NCBI GenBank assembly: GCA_005768755.1
Contig: VAFL01000004.1
Span: 216,652 to 280,651, forward strand
DNA length: 64,000 bases
Direction of reading: 5' to 3'
From: Paracoccus denitrificans
Lineage (GTDB): Bacteria > Pseudomonadota > Alphaproteobacteria > Rhodobacterales > Rhodobacteraceae
Notes under the pieces: model-generated
Seen by the model: only the letters and a program-made list of their open reading frames with translations
Told to the model about the DNA's origin: nothing
Database searches by the model: none
Shown here: one piece after another, positions 24,752 through 32,792 of the stretch
Layout of the letters: the number at the start of each line of letters is the position of its first letter
Position numbering within the stretch: position 1 is the stretch's first letter
Translations under genes and position numbers: made by a program

Positions 24752-25540
24752 ATGCGCCACAGGCAGATCATCGGGATGGGCGCCATGACCGCGCTTGCTG
24801 CCGTGCTCAGCGCATGCGGCGCCTCGGATGCCGGGCTGGCGCAGCCACCGCGCGCCAAGCCGGCGACGCTGCCCGTCAGGCTTGAGGGGCCCACGGCAGA
24901 CACTTCGATCCTTGCCGGCGTCTCGACCAAAAGCGGCGAATTGCTGATTCTGGAAAATGACGGCTCGGTCACGCGGACGAAGGTCGATTCCGATCAGGGC
25001 CGGCAGACGCTGCGCCAGACGGATGCGGCGATTTTCAGCCTGACCGACGTGCTGGTCGAGGATACCTCGGTCCCGTTGGAGGACCTGCCCAAACCGCCGC
25101 GCGCGCAGGATATCGCGATCGAGGAATTCGCCGCCCGGCGCAGCACCGCCTTGCCTGCGCGGATTGGACGGGCGCCGGAAGACGCTTTCCTGGGCGGCGC
25201 CGTCGTGAAGATTGCGCAGCCAGGCCGGAAGGGCGGCGGCGACATGGTCTCTGTGCAGGTCAGGCTGCGGCAGGGGGTGGACGAAAGTACCGCTTTTGCC
25301 TATGCCACCTGCACCCTGGCCGCATGGGCCAAGACGTCGAATACGCCATATGGGCGCCACATCCGCACGGTTTTCGCCGAAGACGGGGGCGTCGTATCGG
25401 CGGAATCGATTTTCACCATGTCGAAATCGACGCCTCTGGGCTTGCGCGTCATGGAACAAGAACAGACCCTGCAAGAGTGCAGGGCACATGGCATACCTGC
25501 CCGCGTTGCTGCGGTCGGGCCTGTGAAAGGGACGAATTAG
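24752..25540 (+). CDS. predicted lipoprotein of unknown function between nuoG and nuoH
   Basis: 262 residues. The signal (MTALAAVLSAC) ends in lipobox LSAC with Cys22, followed by a Gly/Ala/Pro-rich stretch and a globular region of about 210 residues with no recognised domain. One mature-region pair of Cys is present (TCTLAAW; LQECRAHG). The start at 24752 follows GGGTGGG; ATG 24776 is an alternative but would shorten the signal. It sits 15 bases after nuoG and one base before nuoH, so it is co-transcribed and probably anchored to a membrane facing the periplasm. Confidence 0.75.
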   Translation: MRHRQIIGMGAMTALAAVLSACGASDAGLAQPPRAKPATLPVRLEGPTADTSILAGVSTKSGELLILENDGSVTRTKVDSDQGRQTLRQTDAAIFSLTDVLVEDTSVPLEDLPKPPRAQDIAIEEFAARRSTALPARIGRAPEDAFLGGAVVKIAQPGRKGGGDMVSVQVRLRQGVDESTAFAYATCTLAAWAKTSNTPYGRHIRTVFAEDGGVVSAESIFTMSKSTPLGLRVMEQEQTLQECRAHGIPARVAAVGPVKGTN

Positions 25541-25541
25541 A

Positions 25542-26576
25542 ATGGCAGGTTTCTGGTCATCCGGATTGGGTTTCGCAATCATCATGCTGGCTCAGGGGCT
25601 GGCCGTCATTGCATTCGTGATGATCTCGCTGATCTTCATGGTTTACGGCGACCGCAAGATCTGGGCTGCCGTTCAGATGCGCCGTGGCCCGAACGTCGTG
25701 GGTCCCTGGGGGCTGCTGCAGACATTTGCGGATGCGCTGAAATACGTGCTGAAGGAAATCGTCGTCCCGGCAGGTGCCGACAAGTTCGTGTTCTTCCTGG
25801 CCCCGTTCCTGTCGATGGTGCTGGCGCTGATCGGTTTCGTCGCGGTCCCGTTTGGCCCCGGCTGGGTCATGGCCAATATCAACGTGGGCATCCTGTTCAT
25901 TTTCGCCATGTCCAGCCTTGAGGTTTACGGCGTTATCATGGGCGGCTGGGCCTCGAACTCGAAATATCCGTTCCTTGCGGCGCTGCGCTCGGCCTCGCAG
26001 ATGATTTCGTATGAGGTCAGCATGGGGCTGATCATCATCGGCATCATCATCTCGGCCGGTTCGATGAACCTGTCGGTGATCGTTGAATCGCAGGCAGGCG
26101 CCGGGTTGCTTTCGTGGTACTGGCTGCCGCACTTGCCGATGCTGGCGCTGTTCTTCGTGTCGGCGCTGGCAGAGACGAACCGCCCGCCTTTCGATCTGGC
26201 GGAAGCGGAATCGGAACTGGTCGCCGGTCACATGGTTGAATACGGCTCGACCCCGTATCTGCTGTTCATGGCCGGTGAATATATCGCCATCTACCTGATG
26301 TGCGCGCTGATCTCGATTTTCTTCTTCGGGGGTTGGCTGTCGCCGATTCCGGGGCTGCCCGACGGCGTCATCTGGATGGTCCTGAAGATGTGGTTCTGGT
26401 TCTGGATGTTCTCGATGGTGAAGGCCATCGTGCCGCGCTATCGCTATGATCAGCTGATGCGGATCGGCTGGAAGGTGTTCCTGCCGCTGTCGCTTGGCTG
26501 GGTTGTCTTCGTGGCGATCATGGCGCGTTATGAAATTCTTGGCGGGTTCTGGACCCGCGCAACAGTCGGAGGCTGA
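25542..26576 (+). CDS. nuoH: NADH-quinone oxidoreductase subunit H
   Basis: 344 residues, the Nqo8 (ND1) homologue, with eight or nine helices. It forms the membrane part of the quinone channel. Conserved landmarks are VYGDRKIWAAVQMRRGPNVVG, the EVYGVIMGGWASNSKYPFL loop and AETNRPPFDLAEAESELVAG, which carry the acidic residues of the E-channel. It starts one base after the lipoprotein stop. Confidence 0.98.
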   Translation: MAGFWSSGLGFAIIMLAQGLAVIAFVMISLIFMVYGDRKIWAAVQMRRGPNVVGPWGLLQTFADALKYVLKEIVVPAGADKFVFFLAPFLSMVLALIGFVAVPFGPGWVMANINVGILFIFAMSSLEVYGVIMGGWASNSKYPFLAALRSASQMISYEVSMGLIIIGIIISAGSMNLSVIVESQAGAGLLSWYWLPHLPMLALFFVSALAETNRPPFDLAEAESELVAGHMVEYGSTPYLLFMAGEYIAIYLMCALISIFFFGGWLSPIPGLPDGVIWMVLKMWFWFWMFSMVKAIVPRYRYDQLMRIGWKVFLPLSLGWVVFVAIMARYEILGGFWTRATVGG

Positions 26577-26581
26577 TACCC

Positions 26582-26752
26582 ATGTCGGAGCAAACCATCG
26601 CACAAGCCCTTGTGAAAGCCAGCGAAACCGACAAAGCCGAATTTGCGCATTTCCTGGCCGATCATGCCGGTCTGGACCGCGATTCAGAACATGTTCGCTT
26701 GCTGGTTGCCGCGTTTGACCGCTTTGTGGCCGAACGGCTGAAGGATCGCTGA
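26582..26752 (+). CDS. small hypothetical protein (56 aa) between nuoH and nuoI
   Basis: An ATG with CGGAGG eight bases upstream opens a 56-residue frame that ends two bases before nuoI. The product is soluble, charged and probably helical (EFAHFLADHAGLDRDSEHV; DRFVAERLKDR). It lacks Cys and a signal. No family recognised. The good ribosome-binding site and the exact fit between nuoH and nuoI support a real gene; without it there would be a 178-base gap in a very compact operon. Function unknown. Confidence 0.6.
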   Translation: MSEQTIAQALVKASETDKAEFAHFLADHAGLDRDSEHVRLLVAAFDRFVAERLKDR

Positions 26753-26754
26753 TC

Positions 26755-27246
26755 ATGGCACTCGATCTTGCCCGGGCGACAAAATATTTCCTGATGTGGG
26801 ATTTCATCAAGGGCTTCGGTCTTGGGGTGAAATATTTTTTCGGTCCGAAGGAAACCATCAACTACCCCCACGAAAAGGGTCCGCTTTCGCCGCGTTTCCG
26901 AGGCGAGCATGCGCTGCGCCGCTATCCCTCGGGAGAGGAACGCTGCATTGCGTGCAAGCTATGCGAGGCGATCTGCCCTGCGCAGGCAATCACGATTGAC
27001 GCCGAACCCCGTGACGATGGCAGCCGTCGCACGACGCGCTATGACATCGACATGACGAAATGCATCTATTGCGGCTTCTGTCAGGAAGCCTGCCCGGTCG
27101 ATGCCATCGTCGAAGGCCCCAATTTCGAATTTGCCACCGAAAGCCGCGAAGAGCTGTTCTACGACAAGCAGAAACTGCTTGAGAACGGGGACCGCTGGGA
27201 GCCGGAGATCGCGCGAAATCTTTATCTGGATGCGCCTTACCGATGA
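26755..27246 (+). CDS. nuoI: NADH-quinone oxidoreductase subunit I
   Basis: 163 residues, the Nqo9 (TYKY) homologue. It carries two [4Fe-4S] clusters, N6a and N6b. Ligands are Cys64, 67, 70, 74 (CIACKLCEAICP) and Cys103, 106, 109, 113 (CIYCGFCQEACP), with normal ferredoxin spacing. An amphipathic N-terminal helix ties it to the membrane arm. Its stop overlaps the next start by four bases (ATGA). Confidence 0.98.
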   Translation: MALDLARATKYFLMWDFIKGFGLGVKYFFGPKETINYPHEKGPLSPRFRGEHALRRYPSGEERCIACKLCEAICPAQAITIDAEPRDDGSRRTTRYDIDMTKCIYCGFCQEACPVDAIVEGPNFEFATESREELFYDKQKLLENGDRWEPEIARNLYLDAPYR

Positions 27247-27647
27247 ACGATGCCTTCTCACGCCTGTTTCAGCAGATGCTCCAATCGGGGCAGGAGATGG
27301 CGCGCAGCTTCAACCCGGCGCTGGAACAGGTCGACACGCGGGCCTTTGAAAAGCTGGTCCCGACAATGCCTGCCGATGTGCTGGAAATGTGGTTCGGGCG
27401 CACGTTCAACCGTGAAGGGCTGGACGCGAAGACCCGCCTGCTGCTGACCATCGGCGCGATCACCGTGCAGGGCGCATTGGCAGAGCCGCAGTTGCGCCTG
27501 ACCATCCGTCAGGCACTGGAAGCAGGGGCAACGAAGCGTGAGATCGCGGAAACAATCTATCAGATGAGCATGTTCGCGGGTCTGCCCGCCATGCAGAAGG
27601 CGCTGGAAATCGCTGCAAGCGTCTATGACGAGGAGGACGAGGCATGA
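27243..27647 (+). CDS. carboxymuconolactone decarboxylase (CMD) family protein
   Basis: 134 residues. The CMD-like core is visible as GLDAKTRLLLTIGAITVQG followed by LRLTIRQALEAGATKREI and QMSMFAGLPA. It has no cysteine at all, so it lacks the CxxC pair that AhpD-type peroxidase partners need. Peroxidase activity is therefore unlikely, and decarboxylase or scaffold roles remain open. It overlaps nuoI and nuoJ by four bases at each end, so it is locked into the operon. Why such a protein sits there is not known. Confidence 0.85.
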   Translation: MNDAFSRLFQQMLQSGQEMARSFNPALEQVDTRAFEKLVPTMPADVLEMWFGRTFNREGLDAKTRLLLTIGAITVQGALAEPQLRLTIRQALEAGATKREIAETIYQMSMFAGLPAMQKALEIAASVYDEEDEA

Positions 27648-28249
27648 TGGCCTTGATCGCATTCTACCTGTTTGGCGTTCTCGCCTGCGTGGCCGGCTTC
27701 ATGGTCGTCATCTCGAAGAACCCGGTCCATTCGGTGCTTTGGCTGATCCTTACGTTTCTTTGCGCAGCCGGTCTGTTCGTGCTTCAGGGCGCGGAATTCG
27801 TGGCGATGCTGCTGATTATCGTCTATGTCGGCGCGGTGGCCGTGCTGTTCCTGTTCGTGGTCATGATGCTCGACGTGGATTTTGCCGAACTGCGGGGCGA
27901 GCTGGCCCGCTTTCTGCCACTTGGAATAGTTATCGCCCTGGCGCTTTTGACGGTTCTGGGAATGAGCTTTGCCGGCTGGCAGATCTCGCCAGCTGCGCCG
28001 GAACAGCTTGCCACACCGATCCCGTCTGATGTCGCCAACGCGAATGCCATCGGGGCGGTGCTGTATGACCGCTATTTCTTCGCCTTCCAGCTGGCCGGAC
28101 TGGTGCTTCTGGTTGCCATGATCGGGGCGATTGTTCTGACATTGCGTCATCGTCGCGACATCAAACGGCAGAACGTGCTGAAACAGATGTGGACCGATCC
28201 CGAAAAGCAGCTTGAGTTGCGCGATGTGAAGCCGGGGCAGGGGCTGTGA
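27644..28249 (+). CDS. nuoJ: NADH-quinone oxidoreductase subunit J
   Basis: 201 residues, the Nqo10 (ND6) homologue, with five helices. Conserved segments are ISKNPVHSVLWLILTFLCAAG and the helix-3 stretch FVAMLLIIVYVGAVAVLFLFVVMMLD, whose pi-bulge takes part in coupling. The start overlaps the preceding gene by four bases. Unlike most nuo operons, nuoK does not follow directly: about two kilobases of secreted-protein genes intervene. Confidence 0.98.
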   Translation: MMALIAFYLFGVLACVAGFMVVISKNPVHSVLWLILTFLCAAGLFVLQGAEFVAMLLIIVYVGAVAVLFLFVVMMLDVDFAELRGELARFLPLGIVIALALLTVLGMSFAGWQISPAAPEQLATPIPSDVANANAIGAVLYDRYFFAFQLAGLVLLVAMIGAIVLTLRHRRDIKRQNVLKQMWTDPEKQLELRDVKPGQGL

Positions 28250-28468
28250 AAAGCGGGCTGGGCTGGGGTACTGGCGCAGCCTTTCTGCATTGCAAGGCCG
28301 TTTTTCTACCGGCGCGCGAACCGAAGGCCGGGCCGGCGTGATGTATCACGGCTTGGGTGTTGAAATCGTTCCGGACGAAATCCGTGACACCTGCCGCCTT
28401 CACGACCGCCGCGCCCGCCAGCTTTTCTATCCCGATGCCGAGCCACCGGTCGCCGCAAGAGGTTGGAA
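28250..28468 (+). other. 219-base spacer after nuoJ; possible 43-codon frame
   Basis: No convincing gene. An ATG at 28341 opens a 43-codon frame ending at 28472 that overlaps the next start (ATGA). It has no good ribosome-binding site, and the product (GLGVEIVPDEIRDTCRLH) matches nothing recognised. No hairpin followed by T-residues was seen, so transcription may continue into the secreted-protein genes. Confidence 0.3.
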
Positions 28469-29008
28469 ATGATCCGGTTGGCGGTACTTCTGGGCCTGTG
28501 CGTCGCTGACCCGAGCCTGGCCTGCGAGCCCCCGTTAAATAAAGCTGACGCAATCGACAATCGCATCCGGGTTGGCCCGCAATGTGAGTACGATAATGCA
28601 GCACCGGACGATAACTATCTGCAGGTGAATGGAAAGCCGGTTGTCGACATCGGTGGGGGCAAGATCGGGCAACGCCAAAGCTCAAGCGACAGCTGCTTTT
28701 TCGCGCAGCAGATGATGTTCGTCGATTGCTCGACCGCCGAGTTGATCGTGATTGACGGGATAAACGAAGATTCGGGCATCGCCGGAATGGGGGCGCAATC
28801 GGTCACGAAGCTGCAAAGGGCAGGTGGCGGCCCTATCGCACTTGGCCCGAAGACGACCGTGGCCGAACTTGCGCGGATATCTGACCGACATGGCTTTGAT
28901 TACAAGCTTGGCGCCGACATTTACCAGCGTGTCGAGGCGCGCAACCGCGTCGATCCGTATTGTGGCTGCAAACTGTATTATCCCGGCTCGGCCGGGGCCG
29001 GGCGGTGA
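28469..29008 (+). CDS. secreted Cys-x-Cys protein, unknown family, copy 1 of 3
   Basis: 179 residues from ATG 28469, with AAGAGG seven bases upstream. A signal peptide (IRLAVLLGLCVADPSLA) is likely. The mature protein contains a central MMFVDCSTAELIVIDG and ends with YCGCKLYYPG. The same two landmarks recur in the next two encoded proteins, so the three look like diverged tandem copies. Five or more Cys suggest disulfides in the periplasm. No domain recognised. It is placed between nuoJ and nuoK. Confidence 0.7.
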   Translation: MIRLAVLLGLCVADPSLACEPPLNKADAIDNRIRVGPQCEYDNAAPDDNYLQVNGKPVVDIGGGKIGQRQSSSDSCFFAQQMMFVDCSTAELIVIDGINEDSGIAGMGAQSVTKLQRAGGGPIALGPKTTVAELARISDRHGFDYKLGADIYQRVEARNRVDPYCGCKLYYPGSAGAGR

Positions 29009-29183
29009 CCGAAGCGGCGGTGCTGTGTTTACCCGGCATCTGTCGACCGAAACCTCGGCTCGTCTGTTTGAAATCTCGCATAAATGTGATTTGCTCAAAA
29101 ACGCGGGAGACGGGCCTTCACACACCAAGGCGTGTCGCCAGAGCGCGTTGTTTTTGGATAGACATGTTAAGGGAGGAGCTATC
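29009..29183 (+). other. 175-base spacer between secreted-protein genes
   Basis: No gene seen. The stretch is locally AT-rich (TTGAAATCTCGCATAAATG and TTGTTTTTGGATAGACATG) and could hold an internal promoter, but no -35/-10 pair with good spacing stands out. GGGAGGAG before 29184 is a strong ribosome-binding site. Confidence 0.3.
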
Positions 29184-29678
29184 ATGAAGTTGATGAAATT
29201 CAGTGCCGCCGCAGTCTTCGCGGGCCTGGCACTTGCTGCCTGCGTTCCTGAAGAAACCGACACCTCGGGCGTGGCGCAGCCGCTGGCCAATTGCGGACGT
29301 GTCGCCACCAGCCAGATGGCGGCGTATACGGAAGCACCGATTACCGCTGAAGGATCTGGCATGATCGGTATCGGCACGCAGCAGCAGACGGCTGATGGCA
29401 GCGTCATGCAGCGCTTCTCTCTGGTCGATTGCTCGGCCAAGACGATCACCCGTGTCCAGCAGGACTGGACGCTCGCAAGCGCGCCGGCGGCGGGCGGGAC
29501 GGTGCAGGACATGGTCAGCCGTTTGCGGCAGGCCGGGCGGCTGACGGCATCGAACCAACTGGCCCGCGAAGGGCAGTCGGCGGGTTACGAAGTGGTGCAG
29601 GGCCGCGTCGATGCGACGGGAAATCCGCGCGCCCGGTGCGGGTGTGAGCTTCACTATCCCGATCTTCTCTGGCAATAA
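29184..29678 (+). CDS. predicted lipoprotein with Cys-x-Cys end, unknown family, copy 2 of 3
   Basis: 164 residues with a very strong ribosome-binding site (GGGAGGAG). The signal ends in a clean lipobox LAAC with Cys20, so this copy should be lipid-anchored. The central QRFSLVDCSAKTITRV and terminal RCGCELHYPD correspond to MMFVDCSTAELIVI and YCGCKLYYPG of the preceding protein. Spacing between landmarks is similar, about 80 residues. No enzyme motif is visible. A hairpin follows the stop. Confidence 0.75.
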   Translation: MKLMKFSAAAVFAGLALAACVPEETDTSGVAQPLANCGRVATSQMAAYTEAPITAEGSGMIGIGTQQQTADGSVMQRFSLVDCSAKTITRVQQDWTLASAPAAGGTVQDMVSRLRQAGRLTASNQLAREGQSAGYEVVQGRVDATGNPRARCGCELHYPDLLWQ

Positions 29679-29687
29679 GCGCCCAAA

Positions 29688-29711
29688 GGCGGGGCGGTCT
29701 GCTGCCCCGCC
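29688..29711 (+). terminator. hairpin after the second secreted-protein gene
   Basis: Perfect eight-base-pair stem GGCGGGGC / GCCCCGCC with an eight-base loop, ten bases after the stop. There is no T-run, so it is at best a partial terminator or an RNA stability element that could lower expression of the downstream genes. If it terminated fully, nuoK-N would need their own promoter. Confidence 0.45.
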
Positions 29712-29743
29712 GACTCAATAAGCAAGCGAAAGCGGGGGGCGGA

Positions 29744-30256
29744 ATGGCCTTCACACGGGACAAGCAAGCGAAATGGACGATGGCGGGCGCGGCCCTGCTG
29801 TCCCTGCTTGCGTTGCCCGCCGGTGCGTTGACGCCGCTGCCCGCCTGCGACGGCGTGGTCGAGTCGGGCATGGAAGTGCAGGGTGCTGCTTCCTTCGGCT
29901 ATTACGGCAGCGGTTTTGTGTCGGAAGAGTACTACAACGCGATGGAAGACGACGCAGGTGCAGACGGCGTCTATGACGATTTGGCTGTGTCAGTGCCCCA
30001 GTTAGATGGATTTTACGGCTATCGGGTGATGGACTGCAAATCTGGTCAGTTTCTGGCGATCGGCGCGAGCGAAAACGAGGCCGAATTGCTGTTGGCGACC
30101 GAATTCCTGCGCAGTAAGGCGCAGGAAGAAAAGCCGATTACATTCGCGGATGTGACGCGCGCGGCGCAGGCGCTTTACAAGGGACAGAACACTAAGATCC
30201 TGACCCTGCGCGAGACCGAACAGACCTGTTCTTGCGACGCTTATGGCGGCCAGTAG
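29744..30256 (+). CDS. secreted Cys-x-Cys protein, unknown family, copy 3 of 3
   Basis: 170 residues, with a GGGGGGCGGA site before the ATG and a signal peptide (WTMAGAALLSLLALPAGA). The mature part has a Tyr/Gly/Asp-rich section (SFGYYGSGFVSEEYYNAME), then GYRVMDCKSGQFLAIGA and a terminal TCSCDAYGG, matching the landmarks of the two upstream copies. It is the most diverged of the three. No known domain. nuoK begins 57 bases downstream. Confidence 0.7.
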   Translation: MAFTRDKQAKWTMAGAALLSLLALPAGALTPLPACDGVVESGMEVQGAASFGYYGSGFVSEEYYNAMEDDAGADGVYDDLAVSVPQLDGFYGYRVMDCKSGQFLAIGASENEAELLLATEFLRSKAQEEKPITFADVTRAAQALYKGQNTKILTLRETEQTCSCDAYGGQ

Positions 30257-30313
30257 GCCGCGACGGAACGACCGGGCCGCAATGCCCAAGAAACTGAACC
30301 GAGGGACGATACG

Positions 30314-30619
30314 ATGATCGGATTGACGCATTTTCTGGTGGTGGGGGCGATCCTGTTCGTCACCGGCATCTTCGGCATTTTCGTGAACCGCAAGAACGTC
30401 ATCGTCATCCTCATGTCGATCGAGCTGATGCTGCTGGCGGTGAACATGAATTTCGTCGCCTTCTCGACGCATCTGGGCGATCTGGGCGGGCAGGTTTTCA
30501 CCATGTTCGTGCTGACCGTGGCCGCCGCAGAAGCGGCCATCGGTCTGGCGATCTTGGTGGTGTTCTTCCGCAACCGTGGCACCATCGCCGTCGAAGACGT
30601 CAATGTGATGAAGGGCTGA
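30314..30619 (+). CDS. nuoK: NADH-quinone oxidoreductase subunit K
   Basis: 101 residues, the Nqo11 (ND4L) homologue with three helices. Conserved pattern: GLTHFLVVGAILFVTGIFGI, then IVILMSIELMLLAVNMNFV with the membrane-buried Glu used in proton transfer, then VAAAEAAIGLAILVVFFR with the second Glu. GAGGGACG precedes the ATG. Three bases separate it from nuoL. Confidence 0.98.
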   Translation: MIGLTHFLVVGAILFVTGIFGIFVNRKNVIVILMSIELMLLAVNMNFVAFSTHLGDLGGQVFTMFVLTVAAAEAAIGLAILVVFFRNRGTIAVEDVNVMKG

Positions 30620-30622
30620 CAC

Positions 30623-32791
30623 ATGGAAAAGTTCATCCTGTTCGGACCCCTTGTCGGGGCGCTGATCGCCGGCTTTGGCTGGCGCTTCATCGGCGAAAAG
30701 GCGGCGCAGATCCTGACCACGGGCATTCTGTTCCTTGCCTGCCTGATGTCATGGATCGTCTTTCTGGGCTTTGACGGCACGGCCCAGCACATCCCTGTGA
30801 TGGACTGGATCGTGTCAGGCGATTTCGTGTCGCAATGGGCGATACGGCTGGACCGGTTGACGGCGATCATGCTGATCGTTGTCACGACCGTTTCGGCATT
30901 GGTTCACCTTTATTCGATGGGCTACATGGCCCATGACGAAAACTGGGACCATCACGAGCATTACAAGGCCCGCTTCTTCGCCTATCTGTCATTCTTCACC
31001 TTCGCGATGCTTATGCTCGTGACAGCTGACAACCTGCTGCAGATGTTCTTTGGCTGGGAAGGCGTGGGTGTCGCGTCCTATCTGTTGATCGGTTTCTATT
31101 ACAAGAAACCATCGGCCAATGCGGCCGCCATGAAAGCGTTCGTCGTCAACCGGGTCGGCGATTTCGGCTTTCTCATGGGGATCTTCGGGCTGTGGTGGCT
31201 GACCGGGAGCGTGGCCTTTGACGAAATTTTCGCGCAAGTCCCGATGATTGCCGACACCAACGTTCATTTCCTGTGGCGTGACTGGAACGCGGCGAACCTT
31301 CTGGGCGTGCTGCTGTTCATCGGGGCGATGGGTAAATCGGCGCAGCTGTTCCTTCACACCTGGCTGCCGGACGCGATGGAGGGGCCAACGCCCGTGTCCG
31401 CACTGATCCACGCCGCGACCATGGTCACGGCTGGCGTGTTCCTTGTTTGCCGCATGTCGCCGCTTTACGAATTTGCGCCGCAGGCAACGCTGTTCATCAC
31501 GATCATCGGCGCATGCACTGCCTTTTTCGCCGCGACCGTGGGTCTGGTTCAGAACGACATCAAGCGCGTCATCGCCTATTCGACCTGCTCGCAGCTGGGT
31601 TACATGTTCGTCGCTGCGGGGGTTGGCGTTTATTCTGCCGCGATGTTCCATCTGCTGACGCATGCCTTTTTCAAGGCCATGCTGTTTCTTGGGGCGGGTT
31701 CGGTCATCCACGCGATGCATCATGAACAGGACATGCGGAACTATGGCGGTCTGCGAAAGAAAATCCCGCTGACCTTCTGGGCGATGCTGATCGGCACGCT
31801 TGCCATCACTGGTGTCGGCATTCCGCTGACCACGATCGGCTTTGCCGGCTTCCTGTCGAAAGACGCGATCATCGAAAGCGCCTGGGTCGGGAACGGCTTT
31901 GCGTTCTGGATGCTTGTGATTGCCGCCGGGATGACCAGCTTCTACAGCTGGCGGCTGATGTTCATGACCTTCTGGGGCAGGCCCCGTGGCGACCATCACG
32001 CCCATGACCACGCCCATGAATCGCCGCCGGTGATGACGGTGCCGCTTGGCGTGCTGGCCATTGGCGCAATCTTTTCCGGTATGGTCTGGTACGGCGACTT
32101 CTTCGGCGATCGCGTGAACCAGTTCTTCCATCTTGCAGGCGCTGAAAGCCACGAGGCGCCAGCCGCTGAACATGGCGAGGCTTCGGCCACCGATCATGCG
32201 ACCGATGCCGAAGCTGGCACCGCAGAAGCTGGCACGGAAATCGCCGCGGCCGATACTGCGGAAGGTGAACATGGCGCTGCGGCCACATCAGAAGCCGAGC
32301 ATGCCGATACTGGCCATGTAAACACCGACGTTCCGGCCCCCGTTGGCGGTGCGATCTACATGCACCCGGACAACCATGTCATTCACGAGGCTCATGAGGC
32401 GCCGAAATGGGTGAAGGTCTCGCCGTTCATTGCCATGCTGATCGGTCTGTTCACTGCGTTCATGATGTATATCCGCTATCCCGATGCACCCGCGAAGCTG
32501 GCAGAGACTCAGCGTCCGCTGTACAATTTCCTGCTGAACAAGTGGTATTTCGACGAGATCTACGACCGGGTCTTCGTGCGCCCTGCGCGCGGACTTGGCC
32601 GGGCGCTGTGGGTTGAAGGCGACGGCAAGGTCATCGACGGCACGATCAACGGGATCACCATGGGGCTGATTCCCCGGCTGGCGCGTTTCGCGGGCCGGTT
32701 GCAATCGGGCTATGTCTTCCACTATGCGCTTGCCATGGTGGCGGGCGTCCTGGGCCTGCTGATCTGGGTGATGATGCGCGGGAGCATGTAA
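30623..32791 (+). CDS. nuoL: NADH-quinone oxidoreductase subunit L
   Basis: 722 residues, the Nqo12 (ND5) homologue, a Mrp-antiporter-like proton pump subunit that ends in a long lateral helix. Core motifs include FFGWEGVGVASYLLIGFYY with the conserved Glu, and LHTWLPDAMEGPTPVSALIHAATMVTAG with its Lys/His neighbours. It is about 100 residues longer than in E. coli because of a His-rich segment near residue 457 (DHHAHDHAHESPP) and an Ala/Glu/His/Thr-rich insertion around 507-573 in the loop before the lateral helix. Paracoccus NuoL is also long. Confidence 0.98.
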   Translation: MEKFILFGPLVGALIAGFGWRFIGEKAAQILTTGILFLACLMSWIVFLGFDGTAQHIPVMDWIVSGDFVSQWAIRLDRLTAIMLIVVTTVSALVHLYSMGYMAHDENWDHHEHYKARFFAYLSFFTFAMLMLVTADNLLQMFFGWEGVGVASYLLIGFYYKKPSANAAAMKAFVVNRVGDFGFLMGIFGLWWLTGSVAFDEIFAQVPMIADTNVHFLWRDWNAANLLGVLLFIGAMGKSAQLFLHTWLPDAMEGPTPVSALIHAATMVTAGVFLVCRMSPLYEFAPQATLFITIIGACTAFFAATVGLVQNDIKRVIAYSTCSQLGYMFVAAGVGVYSAAMFHLLTHAFFKAMLFLGAGSVIHAMHHEQDMRNYGGLRKKIPLTFWAMLIGTLAITGVGIPLTTIGFAGFLSKDAIIESAWVGNGFAFWMLVIAAGMTSFYSWRLMFMTFWGRPRGDHHAHDHAHESPPVMTVPLGVLAIGAIFSGMVWYGDFFGDRVNQFFHLAGAESHEAPAAEHGEASATDHATDAEAGTAEAGTEIAAADTAEGEHGAAATSEAEHADTGHVNTDVPAPVGGAIYMHPDNHVIHEAHEAPKWVKVSPFIAMLIGLFTAFMMYIRYPDAPAKLAETQRPLYNFLLNKWYFDEIYDRVFVRPARGLGRALWVEGDGKVIDGTINGITMGLIPRLARFAGRLQSGYVFHYALAMVAGVLGLLIWVMMRGSM

Positions 32792-32792
32792 G

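Noticed and set aside
27258..27662. Minus-strand frame of 134 codons opposite the CMD-like gene
   Set aside because: The plus-strand frame has family motifs and overlaps both neighbours; the antisense frame has neither.
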